A stretch of DNA of 64,000 bases, from assembly GCA_964504345.1 (NCBI GenBank), contig CAZDDX010000004.1, positions 62,001-126,000 on the forward strand, given 5' to 3'. Positions 41,311-48,544 of the stretch are shown one piece after another. Position 1 is the stretch's first letter. Each line of letters opens with the position of its first letter. The position numbers and the translations under genes are program-made. The notes beneath the pieces were generated by a model. It saw only the letters and a program-made list of their open reading frames with translations. It searched no databases and was not told the origin of the DNA. This DNA is from CAMDTE01 sp964504345 (GTDB lineage: Bacteria > Bacteroidota > Bacteroidia > Flavobacteriales > Schleiferiaceae).

Positions 41311-41908
41311 GAAGGCGCGTCTGGTGCTTACGGTGGGCGCATTAGCTGCCGGGGGATTGTTCTTTTGGTGGTCGTCGGTTCGGCCGTCTACCGCCGAATT
41401 GCCCAAGCCCAAAGGATATTTTGAAATCGCCCTCCCGGACACTGCCTCCGTTGCCTTTAAAGCGCACGACGGATTTCGGGTAGATTTCCGTACCAACAAA
41501 TCAGCCGTATGGAAAACGGTGAATGCCGACAAAGGCTGGGGAACCGTGTCGTTTCCCCAATTAGGTGCTGAAATTCAGTTGAGTTACGTTGCAGTCGGCG
41601 ATCAATTGCCCAAGTTACTGGACGACGCGCATCAGTTGGCCTTCAAACACGATGTTGTGGCCCAAGGAATCAAGGAGAAACTTTATTCGGATCCCGAGCG
41701 TCGGGTACACGGAATTTTGTACCAATTCCAGGGCAACACGGCTACACCGTGTCAATTTTTCATCACGGACAGTACCAACCATTTCCTGCGCGGGTCCGTT
41801 TACGTGCTGGCCAAGCCCAATGCAGATTCCCTAGCACCCGTAAACGCTTTCCTGCAAGCGGAAGTCATCCGTTTGATGGAGACGGCACGCTGGAAGGTTG
41901 GTAAATGA
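41300..41908 (+). CDS. gldD: gliding motility protein GldD
   Basis: GldD is required for gliding in Flavobacterium johnsoniae, where it is a lipoprotein. This 202-residue homologue has an N-terminal hydrophobic segment (about 7-24) then the conserved LPKPKGYFEIALPD (about 35-48) and a later YQFQGNTATPCQFFITDSTNHFL. There is no Cys near the end of the hydrophobic segment, so it may be a plain membrane-anchored protein. The start lies inside the end of gldE. Confidence 0.88.
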   Translation: MLNRKARLVLTVGALAAGGLFFWWSSVRPSTAELPKPKGYFEIALPDTASVAFKAHDGFRVDFRTNKSAVWKTVNADKGWGTVSFPQLGAEIQLSYVAVGDQLPKLLDDAHQLAFKHDVVAQGIKEKLYSDPERRVHGILYQFQGNTATPCQFFITDSTNHFLRGSVYVLAKPNADSLAPVNAFLQAEVIRLMETARWKVGK

Positions 41909-41941
41909 AGGGATGAAGTGAAGGCGGAGATCCTGGGTGGA

Positions 41942-41973
41942 ATTCCGCTCCTCAAGGAGTAGTTGAGCGGAAT
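41942..41973. terminator. hairpin between convergent gldD and heme A synthase
   Basis: A 9-bp stem ATTCCGCTC / GAGCGGAAT (41942-41950, 41965-41973) with a 14-base loop lies in the 98-base gap between the converging genes. There is no T-run on either side, so its role as a terminator is uncertain. Confidence 0.4.
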
Positions 41974-42006
41974 CGTTATGGTGCAGAAGTAGTTCGGACT
42001 CGTTCC

Positions 42007-43095
42007 TCAAGCACCAGCAGATAGGCGCTTGTGCGAACGCACTTGCAGAAATGCCAGTACCGCAGCGTCCACCACCAAGACGAAGAGAAAAGCCGAGAAT
42101 AGTAAATGCAACGGCTGCAGACTCTGCGGAATATTGAAGTAGTACAGGACCGCGCCCAAGGCGGTTTCCGCCAAGGCCAATCCAGTCATAAGACCAACAC
42201 GGGCACGAATACCGGCTAAACCGTCGGTTTTGCGCAACAGGTAGAACGTCAAACCTACCAGAAGCAATGAATAGGTCCGGTGAATGTACACCAACGAAGT
42301 CAATTGGCTGGACAGGGCCGTGCCTGTGGCCGCTCGCAATCCGTCCACGGACTCGCGAACCAGTGCTCCCGTGCCAATCTGCACCAGCAGAAGTACGGCA
42401 AATAGCGCCAGCCATTTGCCCGCAGACTCGGTTTGCTCGCTGCGCGAATGTTCTTCAAAGAACCAAGAATGGGCTTCCGCCTCCGTGGAAACGCTCCGGT
42501 GCACGGCGGTAAAAACGGCCAGCAAACCAAACGCACCCAATAAATGGTAGGTAATGTGGTGCGGAACCAGGTTGCCGTCCACCAATACCTTACCCAGCCA
42601 AGCTTCAAAAAGCAGCAGTACCAGTCCTAGGCCCAAAGCTGCAACCCACTTCCGGTGCGCTTGAAAACGGGAAATCGACCATACAAAAGCCAAAAATACC
42701 GGGATGCCGAGTGCTGCACCCAGGAGCCTGTTGATGAACTCGATCCAGGTGTGTGCGGGCACAAACGTGGCGTAATTGTGCTTGGTGTACGCGGACCACT
42801 GGGCGCGGTTGAAAAGGGGCTGCGGTTGGGTAGCGCTGTTCGCCGTCCAGAGGGTGTCTTGGTGGAGGACCATCTGCCCTTCCGAATACATCTGCAATGG
42901 ATTCCAGAGCACCTGTTCCATTCGGGTGGGCGGTATGGTTTGGCCAAAACACCGGGGCCAGTCTGGGCAACCCATGCCGGATCCGGTCATCCGAACTACG
43001 CTGCCGGCAAGAATTACCAGGAGCGTCAATGCCAAGGAAAGTCGGAGGAAGCTCCGCAGAATAAAGGTCCAGCGAGGGGTAGGTTCAGAGGCCAC
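42007..43095 (-). CDS. heme A synthase (CtaA/COX15 family)
   Basis: The enzyme oxidises the methyl group of heme O to give heme A for cytochrome oxidase. The 362-residue polytopic protein has about eight membrane segments, GSGMGCPDWPRCFG (about 38-51) and paired histidines in FVPAHTWIEFINR, LVPHHITYHLLG, and SLVYIHRTYSL. The start is GTG at 43095, four bases after a TACCTTTG promoter element; the longer frame upstream runs through the divergent gene's promoter and has no support. Confidence 0.92.
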   Translation of the reverse strand: MASEPTPRWTFILRSFLRLSLALTLLVILAGSVVRMTGSGMGCPDWPRCFGQTIPPTRMEQVLWNPLQMYSEGQMVLHQDTLWTANSATQPQPLFNRAQWSAYTKHNYATFVPAHTWIEFINRLLGAALGIPVFLAFVWSISRFQAHRKWVAALGLGLVLLLFEAWLGKVLVDGNLVPHHITYHLLGAFGLLAVFTAVHRSVSTEAEAHSWFFEEHSRSEQTESAGKWLALFAVLLLVQIGTGALVRESVDGLRAATGTALSSQLTSLVYIHRTYSLLLVGLTFYLLRKTDGLAGIRARVGLMTGLALAETALGAVLYYFNIPQSLQPLHLLFSAFLFVLVVDAAVLAFLQVRSHKRLSAGA

Positions 43096-43099
43096 GAGG

Positions 43100-43118
43100 C
43101 AAAGGTAGAGTACCTTTG
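43100..43118. promoter_or_regulatory. mirrored divergent promoters (ctaA-like and EamA gene)
   Basis: CAAAGGTA GAG TACCTTTG is a palindrome made of two perfect -7 elements pointing away from each other with only 3 bases between. The left one serves the GTG at 43095 (gap 4), the right one the ATG at 43126 (gap 7). Neither has an obvious -33 TTG, and each -33 region would lie within the other gene. Confidence 0.65.
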
Positions 43119-43125
43119 CGGTCCG

Positions 43126-44025
43126 ATGAAAGAAAATTCCGTTCGTGCCTGGGTAATATTTGTTGCTTTGGTGGCCCTGTGGGGCTCTTCTTTTTTGTTG
43201 ATGAAAAAAGGCATCACGGTGTTTGCACCGCATCAGGTGGGGGCCATTCGCATCGTTTATGCACTTCTGTTTTGCTTGGTGGTGGGCTGGAAGTACATTC
43301 GGTTGCTGCCCCCGCGGAATGAATGGTCTGCGTACCTGGTGGTGGGCTTCTTGGGCAATGGTTTGCCGTATGTGTTGTTCCCCATTGCCGTATCGCACAT
43401 CCCGTCGGGATTGGTGGGGATTACCAATTCTTTGACTCCTTTGTTTACGTTGCTTTTTGGATTGCTATTTTTTGGAAAAACACTCCGACGCAAACAGGCC
43501 CTGGGCGTTGCGGTGGGCTTTGCGGGTGCGGCCTTGCTGGTGGGTGGGCAGGCAACCGCAGCGGAGGCGCAACCCGGTGCTTGGGCCTATGTTTTGCTGG
43601 CGGCGGCAAGTTCCATGTGCTACGGTTTGTCCATCAACTTTATTGGGTTTAAACTTCCCCATGCGCATCCGGTGGCTTTGACCCTGTGGGCATTCGTAGT
43701 GGCCGGGATTCCTGCCCTGGGCTTGCTGCTGAGTGGTGACTTTGTTCACCGAGTGGCCACGAATCCGGAGGCCGCGGAAGTCTTGGGGTACCTTGCCTTT
43801 TTAGGCGTTGTGGGGACGGCCGGTGCCATCATGGCATTCAACTACTTAATTTCCATTACCAGCCCAATTTTCGCGGCCAGCACCACGTACCTGGTTCCCG
43901 GGGTAGCCTTGCTTTGGGGATTGTCCATGGGCGAAGTACTGCACGTGCACCACGCGGTTGGACTGGGCACCATATTATTTGGGGTCTATTTGGTAAATGC
44001 ACGGGCGAGGCAGAGCAAGGAATAG
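43126..44025 (+). CDS. EamA-family (DMT) transporter
   Basis: The 299-residue protein has ten hydrophobic segments in two EamA repeats (about 8-140 and 150-290). WGSSFLLMKKGI occurs in the first helix pair, and IPSGLVGITNSLTPLFTLLFG stands at the end of repeat one (about 90-110). Such proteins export amino acids, nucleosides or other metabolites; substrate unknown. The frame upstream of 43126 is antisense to the heme A synthase gene and is not used. Confidence 0.9.
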   Translation: MKENSVRAWVIFVALVALWGSSFLLMKKGITVFAPHQVGAIRIVYALLFCLVVGWKYIRLLPPRNEWSAYLVVGFLGNGLPYVLFPIAVSHIPSGLVGITNSLTPLFTLLFGLLFFGKTLRRKQALGVAVGFAGAALLVGGQATAAEAQPGAWAYVLLAAASSMCYGLSINFIGFKLPHAHPVALTLWAFVVAGIPALGLLLSGDFVHRVATNPEAAEVLGYLAFLGVVGTAGAIMAFNYLISITSPIFAASTTYLVPGVALLWGLSMGEVLHVHHAVGLGTILFGVYLVNARARQSKE

Positions 44026-44052
44026 CGCCTAAGGGTGCTTGGGGCCAAAACG

Positions 44053-44090
44053 AAACAGGGCCGTCCCCGGTGGGGACGGCCCTGTTTGTT
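44053..44090. terminator. terminator between the EamA gene and the M16 gene
   Basis: A 16-bp perfect stem (44053-44068 with 44072-44087; left arm begins AAACAGGGCCG) with a GGT loop ends in TTT on the right and begins with AAA on the left. It can act for both converging genes. Confidence 0.85.
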
Positions 44091-44130
44091 GGGCAATCAC
44101 AGCGCTGAAATGCGCTGATCAATTCAATCC

Positions 44131-46197
44131 TTACTTGAAGAACGTATCCGCTACGTTGGTGTTGACTGTGAGGTTGACCGCTTTGAACTCCAAGTTCATG
44201 CCGGGGCCAATGGGCAATACCACTGAATGCGGAAACAACACCCCACCTACGGCGCGGTAGTCACCGTAGTTCACGGTCTGTACCGTGGCCTTCTCCCCTT
44301 CGCCAACGGGAGTAGAAGTAGCAACACGCAAACCGCTCTTCACGGAGAAATAATGCGTCTGCACTTGGGTGCCTTGGGTTACGGTAAGAGCGTAGCACGA
44401 TTCCCCGCTCATGGAAGAGAAGGTGGGCGCCAGTTGTAGAGGCACCGCTGCAGTTAACCACTTCAACTCCTCAAAGTAATTAGCGTCTTTACGCATGGCA
44501 TCCAGGTCCTCGTCCGTTACGGGCTGTTTGGCACCGTTGCGAACAATGCGTCCTTTCTTTCCATCAAAGAAGGTTTCCTCCTTGCCCATGGGCGAGAACT
44601 GGCCTTCGTAGTGCATGTTCGGCAGCTTGTATACGTCTTTGGTTTCGATCTTGACGCCTTGAATTTCAGCCACCATTTCCAGGGTCAGGTCTTTGACGCT
44701 CGCAATGGCTTTTTGACCGCCAATGGCCGCAATGTATTGATTGACCACGGAGGCTGCCGTAACGCCCGCGGGAATGGGGATGTTGGGACGCTCTGCGGGT
44801 TGTGCGAGGTCGTCGAAATAACGCACTTCGCCCAAACGCTCCAGGCCAGCAGCAACTTCCGACGCCTTGCCAACGATGGATATGACCATCTTGTTGGGCT
44901 GGATGTACTTCTGAGCTACACGGCGTACGTCTTCCGCGGTAACCGCTTGCAAGCGATTCAGGTATTGGTTGTAGTAATCTGGGGAAAGATTATACTTCAA
45001 GGTATTGATGGCAAAAGATGCTACTGCACCCGGACCTTCCAAGGATCGACCAAAGCTACCGGCCAATGCTTGCTTCGCATTGCGCAAATCTGTTTCACTC
45101 ACCAATTCCGTGCGGATTCGGTTCAACTCCAACAAAAACTGCTCCACGGAGGAGTCCGTCACGGCGTTGCGAACCTCACCAGAAGCTTCAAAGATTTGCT
45201 TTTCTTTACCGGTTCCAAAAGAAGAGTACGCGCCGTAGGTATAGGCCTTGTCTTCACGCAAATTTTGGAACAAACGACCGTCGGAACCGCCGCCCAAGAT
45301 GTTGTTCATCACGCGTACCGCCTCCAAATCCGCATCACCGGGCTTCAAATCAATCAAGTTGGCCAACTGAATGTTGGACTGCACGGATGCTTCGCGGTTC
45401 ACCAAGGCAATGAACGACTTGGTTTGCACAGGGTGTTCGTAGGTGGGTTTTGCGGGAACTGTTCCGGCGGGCCAAGACTTTTCAAAGGTCTTTTTGGCGG
45501 CTTTGAACACGTCCTTGGCCTTGCAATCACCCACCACCAAGAGAATGGCGTGGTTGGGCACCCATACTTGGCTGTAGAAGCTTTTGCAATCTTCCAAAAC
45601 GACTTTATTGACTGTCGCCTCAGTCATCATTTCTCCTTGGGGCGTATTGGTGCCGTACAACAAGGCATTGGAAACGCGAGTCTGGATAGCGCTGGGGTCG
45701 TCCTTGTCTGCCTTCAAACCGGAAAGGGTCCGCTTTTTCAACTTGTCGAATGCAGCCTCCGGGAAAGCTGGATGCAAGGCGACGTCGGCAACCAATTCGT
45801 ACAAGTTCGCGCTGTACTTGCTCAATCCGGACACCGAAACATTGAAGGCACTGGTGCTCAAACGAGCGCCGATGAAATCCACTTGTTCGTCCAATTGGGT
45901 TTTCGTGCGGGTGGTGGTGCCTTCGGACAGCATTTGCCCCATCAACTCCACATATCCGGCCTTGTCACCTTCGCGAACACCGTTCATGTCCAAGGAAAGG
46001 CTCACGGACATGCGCGGCAGTTTGTGGTTCTCCACCACCACCACCGTCAATCCGTTCTTCAACGTCATTTTCTCGTACGCTGCAATGGATGGCGTGCGGG
46101 GCGCTGCCGGTTGTGGGCGAACGCTGCGGTCCAAAGGCTGGGCACCGAGGGTCCAAGCCGACAAGGCCAGACCCAAAAGGAAAAGTGCTTTTTTCAT
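44131..46197 (-). CDS. M16 peptidase-like subunit, zinc site lost, fused to a LolA-like domain
   Basis: The 688-residue exported protein has a signal peptide (about 1-19), then two M16 repeats (about 40-470). At the place of the zinc motif HxxEH it reads AGYVELMGQML, so catalysis is not expected. After a hinge near 480, YIAAIGGQKAIASVKDLTLEM opens a C-terminal domain of about 200 residues that resembles the lipoprotein-binding LolA-like fold found in this phylum. It lies 1 base after the active M16 gene, and the two probably form a heterodimer as in other paired M16 systems. Confidence 0.85.
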   Translation of the reverse strand: MKKALFLLGLALSAWTLGAQPLDRSVRPQPAAPRTPSIAAYEKMTLKNGLTVVVVENHKLPRMSVSLSLDMNGVREGDKAGYVELMGQMLSEGTTTRTKTQLDEQVDFIGARLSTSAFNVSVSGLSKYSANLYELVADVALHPAFPEAAFDKLKKRTLSGLKADKDDPSAIQTRVSNALLYGTNTPQGEMMTEATVNKVVLEDCKSFYSQVWVPNHAILLVVGDCKAKDVFKAAKKTFEKSWPAGTVPAKPTYEHPVQTKSFIALVNREASVQSNIQLANLIDLKPGDADLEAVRVMNNILGGGSDGRLFQNLREDKAYTYGAYSSFGTGKEKQIFEASGEVRNAVTDSSVEQFLLELNRIRTELVSETDLRNAKQALAGSFGRSLEGPGAVASFAINTLKYNLSPDYYNQYLNRLQAVTAEDVRRVAQKYIQPNKMVISIVGKASEVAAGLERLGEVRYFDDLAQPAERPNIPIPAGVTAASVVNQYIAAIGGQKAIASVKDLTLEMVAEIQGVKIETKDVYKLPNMHYEGQFSPMGKEETFFDGKKGRIVRNGAKQPVTDEDLDAMRKDANYFEELKWLTAAVPLQLAPTFSSMSGESCYALTVTQGTQVQTHYFSVKSGLRVATSTPVGEGEKATVQTVNYGDYRAVGGVLFPHSVVLPIGPGMNLEFKAVNLTVNTNVADTFFK

Positions 46198-46198
46198 C

Positions 46199-47527
46199 TT
46201 ATTCTACTACAGATTGTGCAGTGGGCTTGGGCAAGTAATGCAGCACCACGCGGTTAGAAGAAACGAGGTAAGTTTGCGCCACGCGGCGGATGTCTTCCGG
46301 GGTTACTTTGCGGTAACGCTCGATTTCGGTATTGATTAGGTTGGCGTCCCCATAGTACACGTGGTAGTTGGCCAAACTTTCTGCAATGCCGGCTACAGAA
46401 CCGTTGCTGGTCACAAAATCTGCTTCAATTTTATTGAGCACTTTGGCAAACTCCGTCTCGCTGATGAGGTCTTTTTGGAGCTTCGCAATTTCTTCCTCGA
46501 TGGTGGTCAAAAGCGCGCCGGTGGTGTTCTCACCGTTGGCCAAGGCCAAGGCGATGAATACCCCATTTTGCTCCAAGGCAAAAGGAAATGCTTGAACCTG
46601 AAGTGCACTGCGGTCTTCGTCCACCATGCGCTTGGTGAGGCGGGAAGACTTGCCGCTGGACAAAACAGACGTCAGCATTTGCATGGCATAGGCGTCCGGG
46701 TGTGTTTCGCCAGGCATGCGGTAGCCCGCAAAAACAGCTGGGATCTGGATGTTGTCGTACACCGTATCCACCACGGCTGCAGCCAGCGGATCTTGCACGT
46801 TGGGCTGTACCACTTGGGCACCGCTCGGGATGTCCGTGAAGTATTTGGCAATCCATGCCTTTGCCTGAGCGGGGTCAAAATCACCCGCGATGCTCAACGT
46901 TGCGTTGTTGGGCACGTAAAAACGCTTGTAGAAATCAATGAATTCGCTCAACTGTGCCGCGTTCAGATCCTCCATGGAGCCGATGGGAACCCAATTGTAC
47001 GGGTGCTTGGTGAAGGCACGCTTGAACATTTCTGTAGTGAACGAACCGTAGGGTTGGTTGTCTACGCGCAGTCGCTTTTCTTCTTTAACCACTTGGCGTT
47101 GCGTCTCCACACCGTCGAGATCAATTTTGGCATGCAGCATGCGCTCCGCTTCCATCCAAAGGCCCAATTCCAATTGATTGGACGGCAGGATCTCGTAATA
47201 GTACGTGCGGTCTTGGCTGGTGTTGGCGTTGAGGGCGCCGCCGTTGGCCTGAATGAGCTTCATGTACTCGCCGCGCTCAATGTTTTCGGTTCCTTCGAAC
47301 AACAGATGCTCAAAAAAGTGAGCAAAACCGGTGCGTCCGGGAACCTCGTTTTTGGAACCGACGTGGTACAGGACCGAAACCGCCACGATGGGGGTGGTGG
47401 GGTCTTGGTGGAGGATCACGTGCATGCCGTTGGGCAGGTCGTATTCCTCAAAGGCAATTTGCGTCTTTTGGGCCTGTGCCAAGGGCAAGGCAGCCAGGAG
47501 TGCGCCAAACAGCAATGATTTTTTCAT
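46199..47527 (-). CDS. M16 zinc metallopeptidase, active subunit
   Basis: The 442-residue exported peptidase begins with a signal peptide (about 1-20, cleavage near AQAQ). The zinc motif HFFEH (about 77-81) lies in TGFAHFFEHLLFEGTENI, and the third ligand glutamate is in VVKEEKRL about 75 residues later. The second repeat is the usual degenerate one. I prefer the ATG at 47527 because it gives a clean signal peptide; an ATG at 47548 is also in frame. Partner of the inactive subunit downstream. Confidence 0.92.
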   Translation of the reverse strand: MKKSLLFGALLAALPLAQAQKTQIAFEEYDLPNGMHVILHQDPTTPIVAVSVLYHVGSKNEVPGRTGFAHFFEHLLFEGTENIERGEYMKLIQANGGALNANTSQDRTYYYEILPSNQLELGLWMEAERMLHAKIDLDGVETQRQVVKEEKRLRVDNQPYGSFTTEMFKRAFTKHPYNWVPIGSMEDLNAAQLSEFIDFYKRFYVPNNATLSIAGDFDPAQAKAWIAKYFTDIPSGAQVVQPNVQDPLAAAVVDTVYDNIQIPAVFAGYRMPGETHPDAYAMQMLTSVLSSGKSSRLTKRMVDEDRSALQVQAFPFALEQNGVFIALALANGENTTGALLTTIEEEIAKLQKDLISETEFAKVLNKIEADFVTSNGSVAGIAESLANYHVYYGDANLINTEIERYRKVTPEDIRRVAQTYLVSSNRVVLHYLPKPTAQSVVE

Positions 47528-47553
47528 GGAATTTGGGTTTCTAAACATTTACC

Positions 47554-47700
47554 TCAATTGGATGCCGCGCGTGCGCTTTTCTTACGAGGGGCCACGAATT
47601 TAATGATTTTTCCAACCGGGAGAATCTTCTTGAGTCCTTTTTGTTTGCGGTCGACCCGATTTAGCGCGAAATTCGCAACCCTACCGCTGTGCATGAGCAT
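47554..47700 (-). CDS. possible 48-residue basic peptide
   Basis: A frame from ATG at 47700 to TGA at 47554 encodes a basic peptide whose second half reads LKKILPVGKIIKFVAPRKKS and ends RAASN. It fills the largest gap in the window and lies 26 bases before the M16 gene on the same strand. The codon choice looks gene-like, with about one quarter Lys or Arg, but there is no clear promoter and I know no family. It could be a DNA- or RNA-binding peptide, or chance. Confidence 0.3.
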   Translation of the reverse strand: MLMHSGRVANFALNRVDRKQKGLKKILPVGKIIKFVAPRKKSARAASN

Positions 47701-47784
47701 CCATTTCGGGCGAGCACATCTACAGGATAAGGTAGATTCCTATCGATATTCGGGTGCAGCGGTATTTGATTCAAATTCTTTTTG

Positions 47785-47792
47785 TAGATTTG
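47785..47792 (+). promoter_or_regulatory. promoter of rplU-rpmA
   Basis: TAGATTTG matches TAnnTTTG; a TTG at 47766-47768 lies 16 bases upstream as a possible -33. The 25-base leader to the rplU ATG at 47818 shows no Shine-Dalgarno. Confidence 0.6.
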
Positions 47793-47817
47793 CAGCCCTA
47801 TAAGAAACCCAAGAATC

Positions 47818-48189
47818 ATGTACGCAATTGTTGACATAGCAGGGCTGCAGTACAAAGTGCAAAAAGATCAGCGCGTGTACGTCAACCGTTTGGCGTCGGA
47901 AGAAGGAGCAACCGTATCTTTTGATAAGGTTCTTTTGACCGACGATAACGGTACCGTAACCGTTGGCGCCCCAGTTATCGAAGGTGTTGCCGTAGAAGCT
48001 CAAGTTCTGCAGCACCTGAAAGGCGATAAAGTAATCGTCTTCAAAAAGAAGCGCCGCAAAGGCTACACCAAGAAAAACGGTCACCGCCAGTACTTGACCC
48101 AATTGCTCATCACGGGCATTGGTGCCGGAAGCGCTCCCAAAAAGAAAACAACGAAAAAAGCAGAAGCCGCTGAGGCCGCTGCTGAATAA
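47818..48189 (+). CDS. rplU: 50S ribosomal protein L21
   Basis: Ribosomal protein L21 with YAIVDIAGLQYKVQKDQRVYV at the start and KVIVFKKKRRKGYTKKNGHRQ near residues 70-90, the family signature. The total of 123 residues includes an extra Lys/Ala/Glu-rich tail (about 102-123) beyond the usual length near 103; such tails are common in this phylum. It is 23 bases before rpmA, the normal pairing. Confidence 0.97.
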   Translation: MYAIVDIAGLQYKVQKDQRVYVNRLASEEGATVSFDKVLLTDDNGTVTVGAPVIEGVAVEAQVLQHLKGDKVIVFKKKRRKGYTKKNGHRQYLTQLLITGIGAGSAPKKKTTKKAEAAEAAAE

Positions 48190-48212
48190 TCAATTAATCC
48201 CTCCGCAGATCC

Positions 48213-48473
48213 ATGGCACACAAGAAGGGCGTCGGTAGTTCTAAGAACGGACGCGAATCCCACAGCAAGCGATTGGGCATCAAGATTTACGGCGGCCAAC
48301 CAGCCACTGCCGGCAACATCATCGTGCGCCAACGCGGCACCCAGCACCACCCCGGACAAAACGTGGGCATCGGAAAAGACCATACTTTGTTCGCTTTGGT
48401 GGACGGTTTGGTGGTATACCGCAAAAAGGCAGACAACAAGTCTTTTGTATCGGTGCAGCCGTTCGAAGCCTAA
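48213..48473 (+). CDS. rpmA: 50S ribosomal protein L27
   Basis: Ribosomal protein L27, 86 residues, starting MAHKKGVGSSKNGRESHSKR with the conserved GIKIYGGQ and GNIIVRQRGTQHHPG. The N-terminus near the peptidyl transferase centre is intact, and there is no cleavable N-terminal extension. A terminator follows. Confidence 0.97.
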   Translation: MAHKKGVGSSKNGRESHSKRLGIKIYGGQPATAGNIIVRQRGTQHHPGQNVGIGKDHTLFALVDGLVVYRKKADNKSFVSVQPFEA

Positions 48474-48496
48474 ACGAGGTCCGTCGCACAGAATTT

Positions 48497-48530
48497 ACCC
48501 CCTGAGGCCTCATGGTCCAGGGGGTTTTTT
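48497..48530 (+). terminator. terminator of rplU-rpmA
   Basis: An 8-bp stem ACCCCCTG / CAGGGGGT (48497-48504, 48518-48525) with a 13-base loop ends in six T. The last T is also the first base of the serS -7 element. Confidence 0.75.
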
Positions 48531-48537
48531 ACTTTTG
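48530..48537 (+). promoter_or_regulatory. -7 promoter element of serS
   Basis: TACTTTTG matches TAnnTTTG and ends 7 bases before the serS ATG at 48545. It abuts the U-tract of the upstream terminator. Confidence 0.55.
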
Positions 48538-48544
48538 TATCCCC

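Noticed and set aside
44611..46257. A 548-codon plus-strand open frame antisense to the M16 genes
   Set aside because: It is the shadow of two well-supported minus-strand genes; its translation has no recognisable domain and is rich in low-complexity His and Gln.
46361..47518. A 385-codon plus-strand frame opposite the active M16 gene
   Set aside because: Opposite a gene with clear catalytic motifs; no coding features of its own.
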